64,000 bases of DNA, from contig BJKQ01000013.1 of assembly GCA_006538405.1 (NCBI GenBank), positions 682,001-746,000 on the forward strand. The letters are read 5' to 3'. Source of the DNA: Hansfordia pulvinata. Taxonomy: Eukaryota > Ascomycota > Sordariomycetes > Xylariales. This document shows positions 12,876 to 24,677 of the stretch, piece by piece. The position numbers were made by a program, and so were the translations under genes. The first letter of the stretch is position 1. Each line of letters starts with the position of its first letter. The notes under the pieces are model-generated. The model was not told the DNA's origin. It did not search any database and saw only the letters and a list, made by a program, of their open reading frames with translations.

Positions 12876-13786
12876 GCGTGAGGGCTTTCCGGGGGAGGGG
12901 GGGAATGAACTGCGAAGTCGGGTGGGAAGGCGGGCAACGAGTAGGGGGAGGGGGAGGGGGAAGAGGAGGAGGAGGAAAGCGGGGAGGTCAAGGGCGTTTC
13001 CTGAGCTGATGCTGCTTAGTCATCGGGATGTGATCAAGGTGAGGATAGGGGGAGTCGCGATTTCTTTTTACTTCTACTGGACTTTTGGGCCTTCTCTGTT
13101 TACAGTCGGAATCTTACAGATAGATGTAGTCGGAAATAAGAGCTCATAGTAAGGTTTGAGAGGCACTCGGCCATACAAGAGGCCTTGATCATTAAGCACG
13201 CGCTCTTTACTCCCGCCGACGCACGCATCCCGGGAGAACTGAGAATCTGCATTCGAACTCCGTATTCTTCCCGTACTGACGACGTAGGTAGACATATTGC
13301 CAAGTCATCCCTTATGTATGCATCTACTAGCCGTGACTATCAATCCTCTATAGAACCTGTCCGGCACGTGGGTCTGGCGAACCCGCCCCCCTTTCCTTGA
13401 AGCCCGGACCTTATACGCAGCTCCAAGTCCTTCTCTCCTTCTCGAAGACTTCATTCAGTGGATAAGGGTGGAAGCAATGCACATCTGATATGGTGGCTCT
13501 CCAGAAGCCTAGGGCGATCTGAACAGTTTAAACTCGCTCTGGAGGCAGAAAGATCGATTGCCCAGCCAGCAATTCTGTATCAGGCCGGAGCTCAGCGTAC
13601 ACAGTGGTGACCCCCGTTGAGCTTGCGAGGAACGTCCAAAGTGCAGTGGATGGACAGGACACTTCCTACCGGAGGATCACAGAGCCAAGCACCGAACCAC
13701 GAGCCGGAAGCCGTGTGTCCCGCACAACTGCTGCCAAGAGGGCTGCCTCGAGAGAAAGACACACACCAGCTGCTGACCATCTCATG

Positions 13787-13804
13787 AAAAAAAAAAAAAA
13801 AAAA
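13787..13804. repeat. Poly-A run, 18 nt
   Basis: Uninterrupted A run in spacer, with no coding sequence immediately upstream to suggest a retrogene tail. Confidence 0.85.
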
Positions 13805-14172
13805 CCCCAAGACTGCGCGCAAAACGTACAGCTCCACGCATGTCAAGATGCGAGCACCCGACCAAAACTCATGACAGTCACCTCTACCCTGTGCCGGCCT
13901 TGGTTCCTGCACCTTGGTTCCTTGCGCGCGTATACCCGGCGAAAACGGCATCATTGGCTCTCAGCCAAAAGACGCTTGCGAGTTCTTCTCGCAACAGCCC
14001 CCCCTTAACATGGCTCTTCCTTCACCTTTGGCCCGCCCTCGGCCGCGGGGAGTGGGAAGCCAGGTCAGGCCCACCGGATGATCCCGTGCAGGCGCGCACC
14101 CTGTGCGTGCGGCTGCGGGATCTACGTGTTTCCTCCCAGGGGATTGACCGTGGGTGTAGTCTCTCCGGGCGT

Positions 14173-14174
<2 letters not shown>

Positions 14175-14203
<29 letters not shown>
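14175..14203. repeat. (GA)n microsatellite
   Basis: About 14 GA dinucleotides. Confidence 0.9.
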
Positions 14204-14206
<3 letters not shown>

Positions 14207-14959
14207 TGAAGGAAAAGAAACAATATTCACAGCTAGCATACCTAACACATAGAGTCCACATCAGGCTTCTGCATCGGGACAACAGAGACCGACCCTCCCT
14301 CCCGCCCACGCGTGGTGGCAGAAGCCCCCGTGTCCCCGCGGCACTGCTGTACAAAGCACGAAGAAAGAGGCTGTGAAGGAGGGAGCTCAGCGATTGACCA
14401 ACCGCGACACGTGGAAAGGGGAGGGTCGCCCCTTGAAGACCAGACAAAAGCGGGTCAGCCAAGTCAGGAGAGTCGAGTCGAGCAGCGGGTAAAGAGAGGC
14501 TTTCCCCGCGGCCCGCAGAAGGATTCCTGAAGTTTTTTTTATTACCTTTTCCATAAACTTTTACCTCGCTTGCGTACTGTGTTCTTCAGCGGACTTTGGC
14601 TGTCTAGTTGGATCTGCGGGGGACGTGGCGGGATTATCGTCGTGATCATCCTAATCGGGCGTCGAAGCGTGAAGAAGGAGACCGAGAAGGAGCAAGATGG
14701 AGGACTACAACAGCGCCCTCTTGCGCCCCTCTGCCCTTTCTTCGCTACTCTACCGACAGGACAGGGAAGGCGTTCTCGTCTGCAAGGCCGTGTGGCGGCA
14801 CCGCATCGAGAGCTTCTGACGAGAAACTTGGGGTCTACCGTGCGTCTAGGGGGAAAGGTGGGAGACAAAAGGGGAGGCGAGCCTTCCAAGACCTTGGGAG
14901 CGGGCTTTTAGAACCTTCCCCCCCTCCCCCGCCGCGGGCAGGATTAGACGCGGCATGTG

Positions 14960-14966
<7 letters not shown>

Positions 14967-14991
<25 letters not shown>
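14967..14991. repeat. (TG)n microsatellite
   Basis: About 12 TG dinucleotides. Confidence 0.9.
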
Positions 14992-15237
14992 TCCCAGGAG
15001 CCTGATAACTCGTGTCTGCTTGCGACGGGGGCTTGCTCCTCCTCCATGACGCTGTCCCCGGGGGGATGTTCATCAACATGCCTGTGCCGCAGCCGTCGTG
15101 GCTACCAGCCGTGGCCGCGAGTTGAGCAACGCGGCGCCACATTGCTTTCCCTCCGTTTTTGGCAGTCTCGTACAGCAGGAAGATACCTACCTAAGGATGA
15201 GAGCATCCGACCCTTGATACTAGAGAGCGGGCGTCTG

Positions 15238-15313
15238 GTCGTCGTCGTCGTCGTCGTCGATTGTCATTCCTGGAACGGGAAGGGGGGAGGAGAGAGAGAG
15301 AGAGAGAGAGAGA
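15238..15313. repeat. (GTC)n and (GA)n microsatellite pair
   Basis: Seven GTC units at 15238-15259 followed 30 nt later by a GA tract at 15290-15313. Confidence 0.85.
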
Positions 15314-16775
15314 AGATTCCCAGTCGGTGGCGCCTCGAGACCCTCACCGTGAAAGTAGAAGAAGAAGAAGAAGAGAGAGAGGAATGTGGCGGCATGGACG
15401 CAGATGAGTTGATTGAGTCGGTAGCTCCACGGCAGGCTCGCCCATTGAAGCCTGCGCGCCAGGCCAGGCAGTTGTCGTCGCGCGGTGGCTGACTGAACTA
15501 CCCTGTGTCTGTGGGCGAGAGGTGGCGCTGGTGGACCCGATCCAGATCAGATCTGATAGGGGCGTTGGGTGTTACGCGTACTGACTACCCAAGGCAGTCG
15601 AACCTGGCGACATTCCAGAGCCTAAACTTGCTTGGTTTCCCGGATCTATCCATCGGTGGAGGCCGGGGCTGCGAGTGTATCGCAAACAGGCCTGCGTGCG
15701 TGCCTGAACGGGCCGGCGCTGACATACATACGAGCAGACCTTCGAGGTGGCCGACGAAGCTGTGGCTGCTGAAGTGGAACAGCAGTCGCTGTCAGACTTG
15801 GCGATGTGTGTGTCTGATCTTACCACGACGGGAGCGACCGGACCATCGCGGCTGTCTGGCAAAACAAGGCGCCACCACCGCCTTGGGCATGACAAGATCG
15901 GACATGAGATGGCACGAAAGCGCCACGTCCGTCCGGCCGGGGGCCCTTGTGTGTCTGCCTGTCCGCTGGCGCGCTCTCTCCTCCTCGCCATCGGAGTCTT
16001 TGTTTGTGTCACCCGCACAGGCAGGGCCTGACGACGATGATGATGCCTGACCGTCGTGGCGAGCCGGCACACGGCGATGCGCCGGGGGACTCGAGGGGAA
16101 AGTCCGGAACGGGGGGACGGGAAGGGCGCGAGAGGCTGAGGCAGCACGCTTGACTGGTGATGGATACGAGTACCGTAGGTAGGCACACACAGATAGAACC
16201 CTGACTAGGAAACCACCTGTATTGATTGTCCTGGTCTGCCTCTGTTTCGCGCCTCTCCCGTGCTGGTGTCACACACCGCTGCTACGGCCGGCCGACCAGA
16301 GTCCCGTTCCTGCGGATGCTGAACAGGTACTCGGCTCTCTTTTGTACCTACACGTTTGAGCACTCGTACTCACACCGCATGGGCGTGGAAACAGACGGAA
16401 ACTAATATATATATATACGAGTATAGATATTTAGGTACCCTGGCATTTATGCTTGTACGTGACGGGACAGTGAAACCCGCAGGTCGCTTGGCTGCAAGAA
16501 CCACACACCGAGAGAGAGAAGGCACGGGTAGAAGATGCTTTGCGGGAAAAGAAGAAGAAGGAGAAGAGGAAGAAGAAGCAGAAAAAAGCAAACATGCTGG
16601 GGCTCCGAGCGGGATTTGCCCATGCGCGCGCGCGCCAAGCCGACACAGCCGACCCGGGAAGCGGCCGTGGCAGAGAGGGGATCCTCCCCTCCCCTCATCC
16701 GCTCGTGTTTATTTGCGCAGAGGCGCGGCGGGCGGTGGTTGCACAAAGAGTTTGACAAGTACGAGCCCTCGCAGG

Positions 16776-16857
16776 TGATGATGATGATGATGATGATGAT
16801 GATGGTGATGATGATGGCGATGGTGGTGGTGGTGGTGGAAGCAGGCGAGGAACTGGA

Positions 16858-16884
<27 letters not shown>
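16776..16884. repeat. Compound microsatellite (ATG)n-(GGT)n-(TC)n
   Basis: ATG/GATG units grade into GGT units up to about 16838. A TC tract follows at 16858-16884. The ATG units create strings of Met in one frame, which is not a gene. Confidence 0.9.
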
Positions 16885-16888
<4 letters not shown>

Positions 16889-17199
16889 CCATCTGCGAGT
16901 CTCCCGCACGACGACAAGATCTGAGCGACGGCGCGAGATTTCCCCGATCGGCGCAGGGGTTCTGCCTGCTGTGCTGCCTGCCTGCTTGCCGCCCACGGCA
17001 CACACCCCAGCACACCAACCGACCGTGCCGACTTTGTTGCATTCTGCGGGCTTTGGGCGTGCCGATCTCTGCATGTGTTGGATGCCCGTGGAAGAAACGA
17101 CAAACTTTGGTAACATGACAAACCTACAGACTGCACCTCAGCAAGCAATCCGGTGTGCGCGGGCCCCCCAAAGAAAAACGAAAAGCAACGGCGGAGGCA

Positions 17200-17250
17200 G
17201 AGGGAGAGTGGGAGGGAGAGTGGGAGGGAGAGTGGGAGGGAGAGGGAGGG
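17200..17250. repeat. 12-nt minisatellite, about four copies
   Basis: Unit GGAGAGTGGGAG in near-perfect head-to-tail array. Confidence 0.85.
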
Positions 17251-17358
17251 CTGAGTTTCTGACCTGTCACCCCGGTGCCGGCGGTCTGCAGGCATCGACT
17301 GATGAATGAGAAGGGGCTATGCTTCTGGACATGAGGTCATTACCAAATAACGGTTGGA

Positions 17359-17392
17359 GGTAAGGTAAGGCAAGGCAAGGTAAGGTAAGGTA
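17359..17392. repeat. (GGTAA/GGCAA)n pentamer repeat
   Basis: Seven five-base units of the form GTAAG/GCAAG. Confidence 0.85.
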
Positions 17393-17790
17393 GTGCTCCA
17401 GCGTACGAGTGATTCGCCAGACGTTGGTTCGGTTCGACAGGTCAGGCCAGGCCATGTCTGATATCGGCGGCCCTCGCATCTGCATTGATGGGCGGTTTGC
17501 CAACGCCGACACGGCAGTGACCCAATCAGACGTGGCCATCTCCGGACACGCCCGTGCATGGCCACGGACCTACTCGCACGTACTCGTACGCGTAGACGCC
17601 GTCATGGTCTGGTCAGTCAGAGAACCCGCCGAGCTCGTGAGCCCGACGACGACATTGCTCAATCAGAGTAGTCGGGTCTCCCCGCTTCCGCAGCACGTGT
17701 CGTGGCTTGACGGCCATCCGCGGCCGGGAGACATCCGCGGCCCGGGAGCCACTGTGACGGGTTTCTTTCCCCGAGGCGCCTGCGGGCTTA

Positions 17791-17939
17791 AGGCGGCGGC
17801 GGTGGTGGTGGTGGTGGTGGTGGTGGTGGCGGCGGCGGCGGCAGAGGGGGACGCACCCGTGCCTCTGTGGACTTGTGGATACACTCGTGTGGCTGTAGAT
17901 GTAGATGTAGATGTAGATGTAGATGTCGATGTGGATGTG
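17791..17939. repeat. (GGC/GGT)n block followed by (TAGATG)n hexamer array
   Basis: GGC and GGT triplets at 17791-17843, then seven to eight TAGATG-type hexamers at 17893-17939 with late copies drifting to TCGATG and TGGATG. Confidence 0.88.
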
Positions 17940-18090
17940 CGTCCCTCGTGGGCCGTGGGGCTTTTGCGTGGTGGTTGTCCATCTGTCTATCTGTCTGTCT
18001 GTCTGGTCTTGTGGCGTCCGTCCGCCCATCCGTCTGTTTCTTCCTGTCTGGCCGTCCCTCTGTTACGAGTCTTCGCTGTCTTGGATATAT

Positions 18091-18405
18091 ATGGAACACG
18101 TCCAATTCCCTCCCGACCACCAACCAACCAACCAACCCACCAGGACGGACCAACATGACAACCGCCGCCCCTGTGCCGCCCAGCTTTTCTCGCTCGTTGC
18201 CGGCATCAATGCCGAGAAGCACAGAACCAAGCCTGACTGGGGTGTTGTTCAGGGCGTTCCCACCCGCCCCCGCCCCCTCCACCAAGTCGACGAGCAAGGC
18301 GAGGGGAGGGTCGTATCGACACCTCAAACCCGGGTCCGGCCAGATCAGCCCGGCCCAGCCCGGCCCGGCCCAGACCAGTCCGATCCCAGGCCCGGCCGGC
18401 AGTGA
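18091..18405 (+). CDS. Weak small-ORF candidate, 104 aa, unknown
   Basis: An ATG-started frame begins within a TATATAT element at 18086-18092. Residues from about 30 to 75 have balanced composition (for example AAQLFSLVAGINAEKHR) and C/G-rich third positions, unlike neighbouring frames. The last third is low-complexity Pro/Gly/Arg from a GGCCCA repeat. A second ATG at 18155 in another frame opens 129 codons, 63 nt after the TATA-like element, and is an equal alternative. No family recognised. Listed so it can be tested, not as an established gene. Confidence 0.18.
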   Translation: MEHVQFPPDHQPTNQPTRTDQHDNRRPCAAQLFSLVAGINAEKHRTKPDWGVVQGVPTRPRPLHQVDEQGEGRVVSTPQTRVRPDQPGPARPGPDQSDPRPGRQ

Positions 18406-19180
18406 GGTGGTGGGAGCCTGGCGGCCTCGAGTTCGCCCTCACTCGCCTCGCCTTGCCGTCGCACGTGTCAAGGGGCATCATCGTCCTTTCTCGCTCCTCT
18501 CCTTGTCCGCAGGCAGGATGAACATGAACGAGAACGAGAACTAGAAGAAGAAGAGGAAGAAGAAGAAGAGGAACAAGACCCGACGTCCTCGCCAACCCCA
18601 GACCCCAAAACCAAACACCATCGTGGGCCCCCCACTGTCTCACCGGAAGAACGATTCCGCGTTTCCCTTCTCCCCTCCCAAGTTGCGTCACTTTGTCTCT
18701 GTCTATGCCGCAGCCCCCTCGGGCGAGGTGGTGCGTCGCGTCTTTGGGGCGCAAGGAAGGGGAGGAGGGCAGGCAAAGGGAGAAAAGGCCCCCGTTTCTG
18801 CGCGACTCTCTCTCTCTCTCTTTCTCTCTGTTTGTCATCATGTCGCAGGCGCATGGACGCAGACACATGGCATTGGACGTGTTTCCGAAGGGGCGAAAAA
18901 AAAAAAAAAGGAGAAAATGTCTCGAGGGCGAGCACGGGCGGGCACGCGGGCAACGGCACGCCACTGCTCTGCAGTCTCGTCGAGGCCCCGCGGTGAGACC
19001 GTCTGCCGGAAGGGGTCCATAAGAGACAGACACACAGATACAGACACACGAACCGATATGGCGACACAGAGAGACAGGCAGAAAGAAGAAACAGACAGGA
19101 AGGAGAAACAAAGAAAACAATGGGCGACACAGCCGTGGCGTGAGTCTCACTCGGAAAGGGAAAACGGCATGCAAGCCTCA

Positions 19181-19206
19181 CCTTCGCTTCGCTTCGCTTC
19201 GCTTCT
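19181..19206. repeat. (CTTCG)n pentamer repeat
   Basis: Five CTTCG units. Confidence 0.88.
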
Positions 19207-19348
19207 TGCTTCCCATCCCATACCCCCCCTCCTTCTCCCGCCGTCGCCTCCGACAACACCGTCCCGGCCACAGCTTTCCACGTCGTATCGCACGCCTCAC
19301 TCGCCGGGAAACCAAAGACGGCACGGCCTCGGAGTGGTTCAACACGAG

Positions 19349-19366
19349 TACTCGCACGTGCGAGTA
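19349..19366. repeat. Perfect 18-nt palindrome TACTCGCAC/GTGCGAGTA
   Basis: Exact inverted repeat with no spacer, and the longest perfect member I found of the dispersed palindrome family. Both half-sites begin and end with the TACTCG/CGAGTA word shared by the other copies. Confidence 0.9.
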
Positions 19367-19949
19367 AGGCCTTTGCGCCAAGGTCCCATTCCCAACTTTG
19401 CCTCTCACCGTCCTTGGTCAGCGGGCGCGGGGGCCCAACCCCCGAGGGGACTTCTTTTTTTGACTCCTTTTCTTCTTCCCTTCCTCTCTTCCATCATCTC
19501 CCGGTCTTGTTCCTCTCCCCTGGCCTGCGCGCCGTGCATATCGTCTGCTTGCCTTGGCCGTCTTGTTCGTCGGCGCACATATGCAAAAGCGGCAAATCGG
19601 CCTCGCAGCGATTTCGATCACTAATAGAGAAACACGACGGAACCAGCTTCGCGTGTCGTGGCGTGGCGTGGTGTCGTGTCTCGCTCACTTGCACATACAT
19701 TCCCCTTTCTTTTTTTTATTCTTGTTGTTCACCTGTTCTCGTTCGTTGCGTTCTTCTTCCATCCCGACACCTGAAACCAGAGGACCCAAGGCCACGAGCT
19801 GCAGCAAGCCGCCGCTTCTGCCTCTGCCTCGCTCTCTCTTCCCTTCTTGGCTTCATGTCGGGAGGGAGAGCCTCGGTTCTCTACAACGCGGCGCCTGGAC
19901 GTGGTTCGCTGCACAGATCGACCCCTGGACGAGCACTACAGCGAACTCA

Positions 19950-19950
<1 letters not shown>

Positions 19951-19986
<36 letters not shown>
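19951..19986. repeat. (CT)n microsatellite followed by an acceptor-like TTTACAG
   Basis: About 17 CT dinucleotides ending in TTTACAG, which resembles a 3' splice site followed by an AC-rich leader-like stretch. No reading frame follows, so it is kept as a repeat. Confidence 0.85.
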
Positions 19987-19987
<1 letters not shown>

Positions 19988-20547
19988 ACAGCACCTTCAC
20001 AACTCACAATCATCACCTACCTCGCGTCGGGGGGGCCCCGAAACCGGACCCGGACGTGCGAGTGTGGTGAAAGCGGTGTCTGCCCGGCACGGAATCAACC
20101 CCCCCACCCTCGTCTCTTTCTCTCTTTCTTCAAATAACCACCCCCCCCCCCCTCCCTCCCTTAACGGAGTACGAGGAAACGAAATCGCGGGTTCTGCTAT
20201 ACGAGTAGAGGCCGAACCCGACCACATGGTCTCACGTCGTTGCTGAATCCGCACACCCAGAGAGCGACGACGGGGGCAAAGGGAAAGAAACCCTTGGCAA
20301 TCCTCGGCACGCAAGGAGCGCCTCTCCCCGCGGTGAACTCGGTTTTACCGCCGAGCTAGCGAGCGAGCAAGGACTCGCAGCTTGCGAGGCGTCGTCAGGG
20401 TAGCAGATACTCGCAGTGGGTAAGGTAGGTAGTGTTGGTATGTAACTGTTTGTAGGGGAGGTACCAGAGATTACTCGTGGACCGCACATCACATGAAGTG
20501 CTGAAAGCTGTGAATACCTACCTTACCTATGCCTGGTCCCTGTGCTT

Positions 20548-20563
20548 ATACGAGTATTCGTAT
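20548..20563. repeat. Dispersed palindrome, 16-nt copy ATACGAGT-ATTCGTAT (one mismatch)
   Basis: Near-perfect palindrome followed at once by GTAGGTAGGTAAG, the second dispersed word. The two motif families often sit side by side. Confidence 0.8.
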
Positions 20564-22775
20564 CGTAGGTAGGTAAGTGATGGGGTCTTCGCTGGCTTCG
20601 CTCCCGCACAGGCGTGGTATCGTGGGAGGTGATGTACGGATGCCCATGTCAGTCACCTACTGATCTACGAGTACTCCGTCCGTTACATGGCACCCAAGCG
20701 TGCTAAGGTATGGCGATACTCGTATGGTATGGTGCTGCCGGACTCCGATCGCTGTGGGCCATCATCCATTGGATTGGATGTCAGCGGAATCGTCCTTGTA
20801 CGTACATGTATTCTCCTCGTACGGGGGCACCTGTACCTCTAGGTAGGTAGCTTGGCGTACCTAGGTGCAGGTGGAAGCATCGGGTCCGAGATTGGTCTCC
20901 CAGCAGCTTGCGGTGGCCACACACATAAGGCACCTTTGTGTGCGCATCGTCGCACAGCCCAGCGGGCGTGCCTGCTTGGTGCTTGGTGTCGCCGGAGGTG
21001 ACTCGTCCGAGTAGGTACCTTTCGTACCTCCGCGTATATAAATCTAATCCCTCCCAGCCCGGTCTCTGCCCGCGAGAGCGGATGGAGGGCCCCGCGGACC
21101 GATACGAGTACTGCCAGATGTACATACGTCGCGTGTAGACACCTACGAGTAGGTAGGTACCCAACGCACCTCAGGGTGCTCGGGTCCTCTTTGGGGCCCG
21201 CCGGCCGGCGCGCGCGTGCCGAACGGGGCTGGAGGGGAGGGGGGGAATGGGCGTACTGGGGAACCCAAGCCGCCGCTCCTCCCGAAGATGGCCCGCGCCG
21301 TAGCCGGCCGTACGAGAGACAACCTAACAGGAGTTGGGAGGGCTCTAGGTCCCGCCTCACCTGGGAGGAACGGGCGACTTTCTGGGGACATTTCCACCAC
21401 TACGATCCAGTGCGAAGTACCGCCCATGGACCTTTGTAAGTCGGGTAGTCTACGAGTACCTAATAAGGGATGGTTATAGCCAAGGCACGCACATGCGTAA
21501 TGTAATGCATTGTACGGATAAGGTAGAATCCAATTGATCCTGCGGAGCGGGCGGGTGAAGTGGTGCGGATACGACTGGAGCAGGCACATGGTATGTGGTA
21601 GGGGTAGGGGTAGATGAGGGCTCCTCTTCCGGTGACTGACCCTGACGAATGAACGGGATGGGGAACAGGAACATGAGGCACAACGGGGCCGACTACATGC
21701 TACCTCACGACCTTGTGTCGATAGAGCATCGCCCCTATCCCTCCTGTCTCTGGAGACGAGAACCTCAGCAGAGGATATCGGTGACGGGACATCTATACCA
21801 AAGGTTACCTTTATGTATGGACAATGAATGTACGCGCACCCAGAGAGCCAGCCGAAAAACCCCACCAGGGCGGACGGAGCATGATAGCTAGGTACACAGC
21901 CCGCCCATCGCATTCATTCCTCGCGACCAGACGGGGCCCCTCACCATCCTGCGAGTACTCGTACAATACTTGCACATGGAACTTTGTGTGAACACCGGAC
22001 GTTTCCCCGTCCTCCCACGTGCGTGCCCGCCTCCACCGGCACCAAACACACACCAGACATATGAGCCCCGCCGCCGCTGGAGGCCCCCCGCGGCAGAGAG
22101 AGAGAGGGAGGGAGAGGGAGAGAAGTTGGGGCAGAGAGAATTGGATACCCTCTACATCTGAAACGTACGAGAACATCCCCCCCCCCCCCCATCAACGACG
22201 ATGGGGGAACGGTCGCCGGGAAAACTTGATGTGAGGGGCTGGCTGGGGCCCATCCAGGCCTGCCTAGAACGGGCAGGCCACAAGATGTGCTTCTATAGAT
22301 GCTACGAGTACATGGCAGATACATCAGCTCGGGTGCTTCCATGGATAGAGTACTTGTGTACTTAAATGTAGGGTGCGAGCTCACTGCATTCATTAGGTAC
22401 AGAGAATGTACGAGTACTACCCCCCTTGCGAGTATTAAACTGACCCGTTGCCCACGGACCCGACCCGTGCCCGAGAGAGCCAAGCTGGAGTCTCGGCCGA
22501 TTGACACAAATGCGCTTCGGAGGAAGGAAAAAGGAGGAGGACAAAAAGAAAGAACCAAAAAAAAAGAAACTAGCACATCCATAACGTGTACTCATACCTT
22601 GGAAGAAGGGCCTTTCGGGACCGCTCCTGGGCTCCTCTCGGTCTCGGGGCCCCGTAGCGTCGGGTAGCGGCTCTTCTCGCTGCTTTCCAGACTTTTTTTT
22701 TTAGCGCCCAGATCGGGGGACGCGGCCAAGTATGGATGGGACGGACGGTCTAGACACGCCCACGAGGAATCCTCG

Positions 22776-22839
22776 CCCCCCCCCCCCCCCCCCCCCCCAT
22801 GTCCGCGTTGCTTTGCTGCTGCTGCTGCTGCTGCTGCTG
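22776..22839. repeat. Poly-C run (23 nt) followed by (CTG)n
   Basis: 22776-22798 is an unbroken C run. Seven or eight CTG triplets follow at about 22815-22839. Confidence 0.9.
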
Positions 22840-24663
22840 GGGAAAAGTACTCGTACAAGGCGAAATCTGATTTGTGGGCCGGACCGTCATGCAGAAGCAC
22901 CCGGGCGACGACGACAAGGGAACCGGACCGGGGGGTGGTGGCGTGGCCAAGTACGTACGAGTACACGCACTTTGGTTGGCTACTTTGTCGCGGGACACAA
23001 TTCGACATCGGCCGCGCTGGAGGGTAGGGTGGCCAGGCCTGGCCTGGCCAGGGCATATATAATAAGGACCAGGAAGAGACCTGAGGGGAATATCCGGGTG
23101 CCTTCCATGGGTACGAGTATGAATAAGTCGGGGGTTATGAACTTCAAAGTTGGGTTGACCGCGTCGTCGGACTTTTGCTTGGGCTGGGGCCCGGGGAGCT
23201 TTGGACGCATAAAAGTACAGGTAAGGTAAGGTGGTACCGTACCTATTGGCGGAACGACAGGCGGCCGAAATGCGCGCGCGCGCACTGCCCTGTCGTCCAT
23301 AGGTACACCTACCTAAGGCACGTAGGTACGAGTACTGGAGATCCTTGGCCCATCAAATCACCTTGCTTCTTGTCCCACACAGCCCGCGAGCTGAAGCACG
23401 ATGCAAAGCTCTGTCGGATGCCAGAAAAAACACCAATTAGAAAAGGCTCGGGAGACTTGCAAATGCACTCGTACGCGCCCAGAGACCATGTCCATCCATC
23501 CCGAGGTCTGCTGCATGCAGTCTCATCATGAAGAGAGAGGAGGGGGGGGGGAAGGCTCTTCGCAAACACCGCTATAATTGCGGCCGGATCTAAGAATCAA
23601 GTGAGCTGGGCGCGAGGATTCCCCCCTTCTTGGCGCCCGCCGCTTCGCTCGGCATCTCAGCTCTCCCCGGCCGTCGTCACAGCTGCCGCCCCCCCTCCCC
23701 GTATTCGCTATTCGATATTGCGAGGAATAATAAGCAGCTGACCTACTGCGGAGTCCTCGTGTTGTCGTCCGTCTCCCACACCCTCCTCTCCGCTCGGCTC
23801 TGGGGACTTGCAGAATCAAGAGGCCAAGGATGAGACTCGCTGGCAGGATATGCTTGGCCGGCTCGTCTAGCCACATCGGCATAGCCGCCTGGATCACGGG
23901 GTGTAAAAGACTACGATACCTTTCTCTCTTTCCTATTCTTGCGTCGGAGCCCGGCGCAGCATGCCACACGCGCGCGGTACGGGCGCACGCATCATGGTTG
24001 CCGCCTGAGAGCCGGAAGAAGAGAAAATAAAGTATGAGTCAGCGCCAGTCTGACACAAGTGTCTCACGACAGCGGGCGCAAGAAAACCTCACCATTATAC
24101 GGGTGAGCATTGATGAGGAAGGGTACGAGTAAAGGTGTCGACATCCATTATGTGTATGCCTACTCGTGCCTGCATGTACATGTAGGTACCTTACCTGCAA
24201 GTGGCACTAGACGCACTACGCGCCCCTGTAGAACATCACTTTGCGCTGGTTGTCGGCCCCGAGTACTGCTTCAGGTACCACACACGCACAGCTCGTAATT
24301 CTTGGGCCCTCTGTCACGCGGACATCGATCCGCTCCTGTCCTGGGGCGAGCCGGCCGGGGCAGTTTATCTTCCGAACAGGCTTCAGCTGGCCCAGGCGCC
24401 CGGGCTGGGACTCACAGGGATGTACGTGTGACAGTGGGCGCGCGCAAGAAATAGAGAATGTGAGAGACCCTGTCGAGCATGGGGTAGGGGAGATACTCGA
24501 TAAAAGAGCGACGACGACGAGACAAGAGGAGCAGCAGCAACAACGGCGGCGGGAGCGCCGCTCCAAAGCCCTTGTTGCGTAAAAGGAACACGGAGGCCGG
24601 CACAGGTGGGGTTGGGCAATGCGCACGAGTACTACACCGTCCGTACCGACTTCTTCAAGCAGG

Positions 24664-24677
24664 TACGAGTACTCGTA
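24664..24677. repeat. Dispersed palindrome, perfect 14-nt copy TACGAGTACTCGTA
   Basis: Exact palindrome in spacer, followed by GGTAGT. Core CGAGTACTCG is shared with copies at 26321-26332, 30377-30388 and 52167-52182. Confidence 0.92.

Larger units (their letters stand above)
12876..20000. other. Spacer, first part of the 21-kb gene-poor interval
   Basis: Nothing with a family signature. It starts with the 3' flank of the tetraspanin gene. Rich in microsatellites: GA, GT, GTC, ATG, GGT, TAGATG, CTTCG and CT tracts are listed separately. Long open frames here, for example 14608-15492 (+) and 18206-19174 (-), run through these repeats and encode Arg/Ser/Pro-rich peptide with no codon bias. One weak small-ORF candidate at 18091-18405 is given its own entry. 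19170-20225 has the CT/AC texture of a fungal 5' leader but leads into no usable ORF. Confidence 0.55.

Noticed and set aside
16776..16838. String of ATG triplets that could look like a start-rich region
   Set aside because: Simple (ATG)n microsatellite.
18206..19174. 322-codon minus-strand frame, with a second overlapping frame of 267 codons
   Set aside because: Built from CTT/CTC and TC repeats; poly-Leu, poly-Ser and poly-Arg only.
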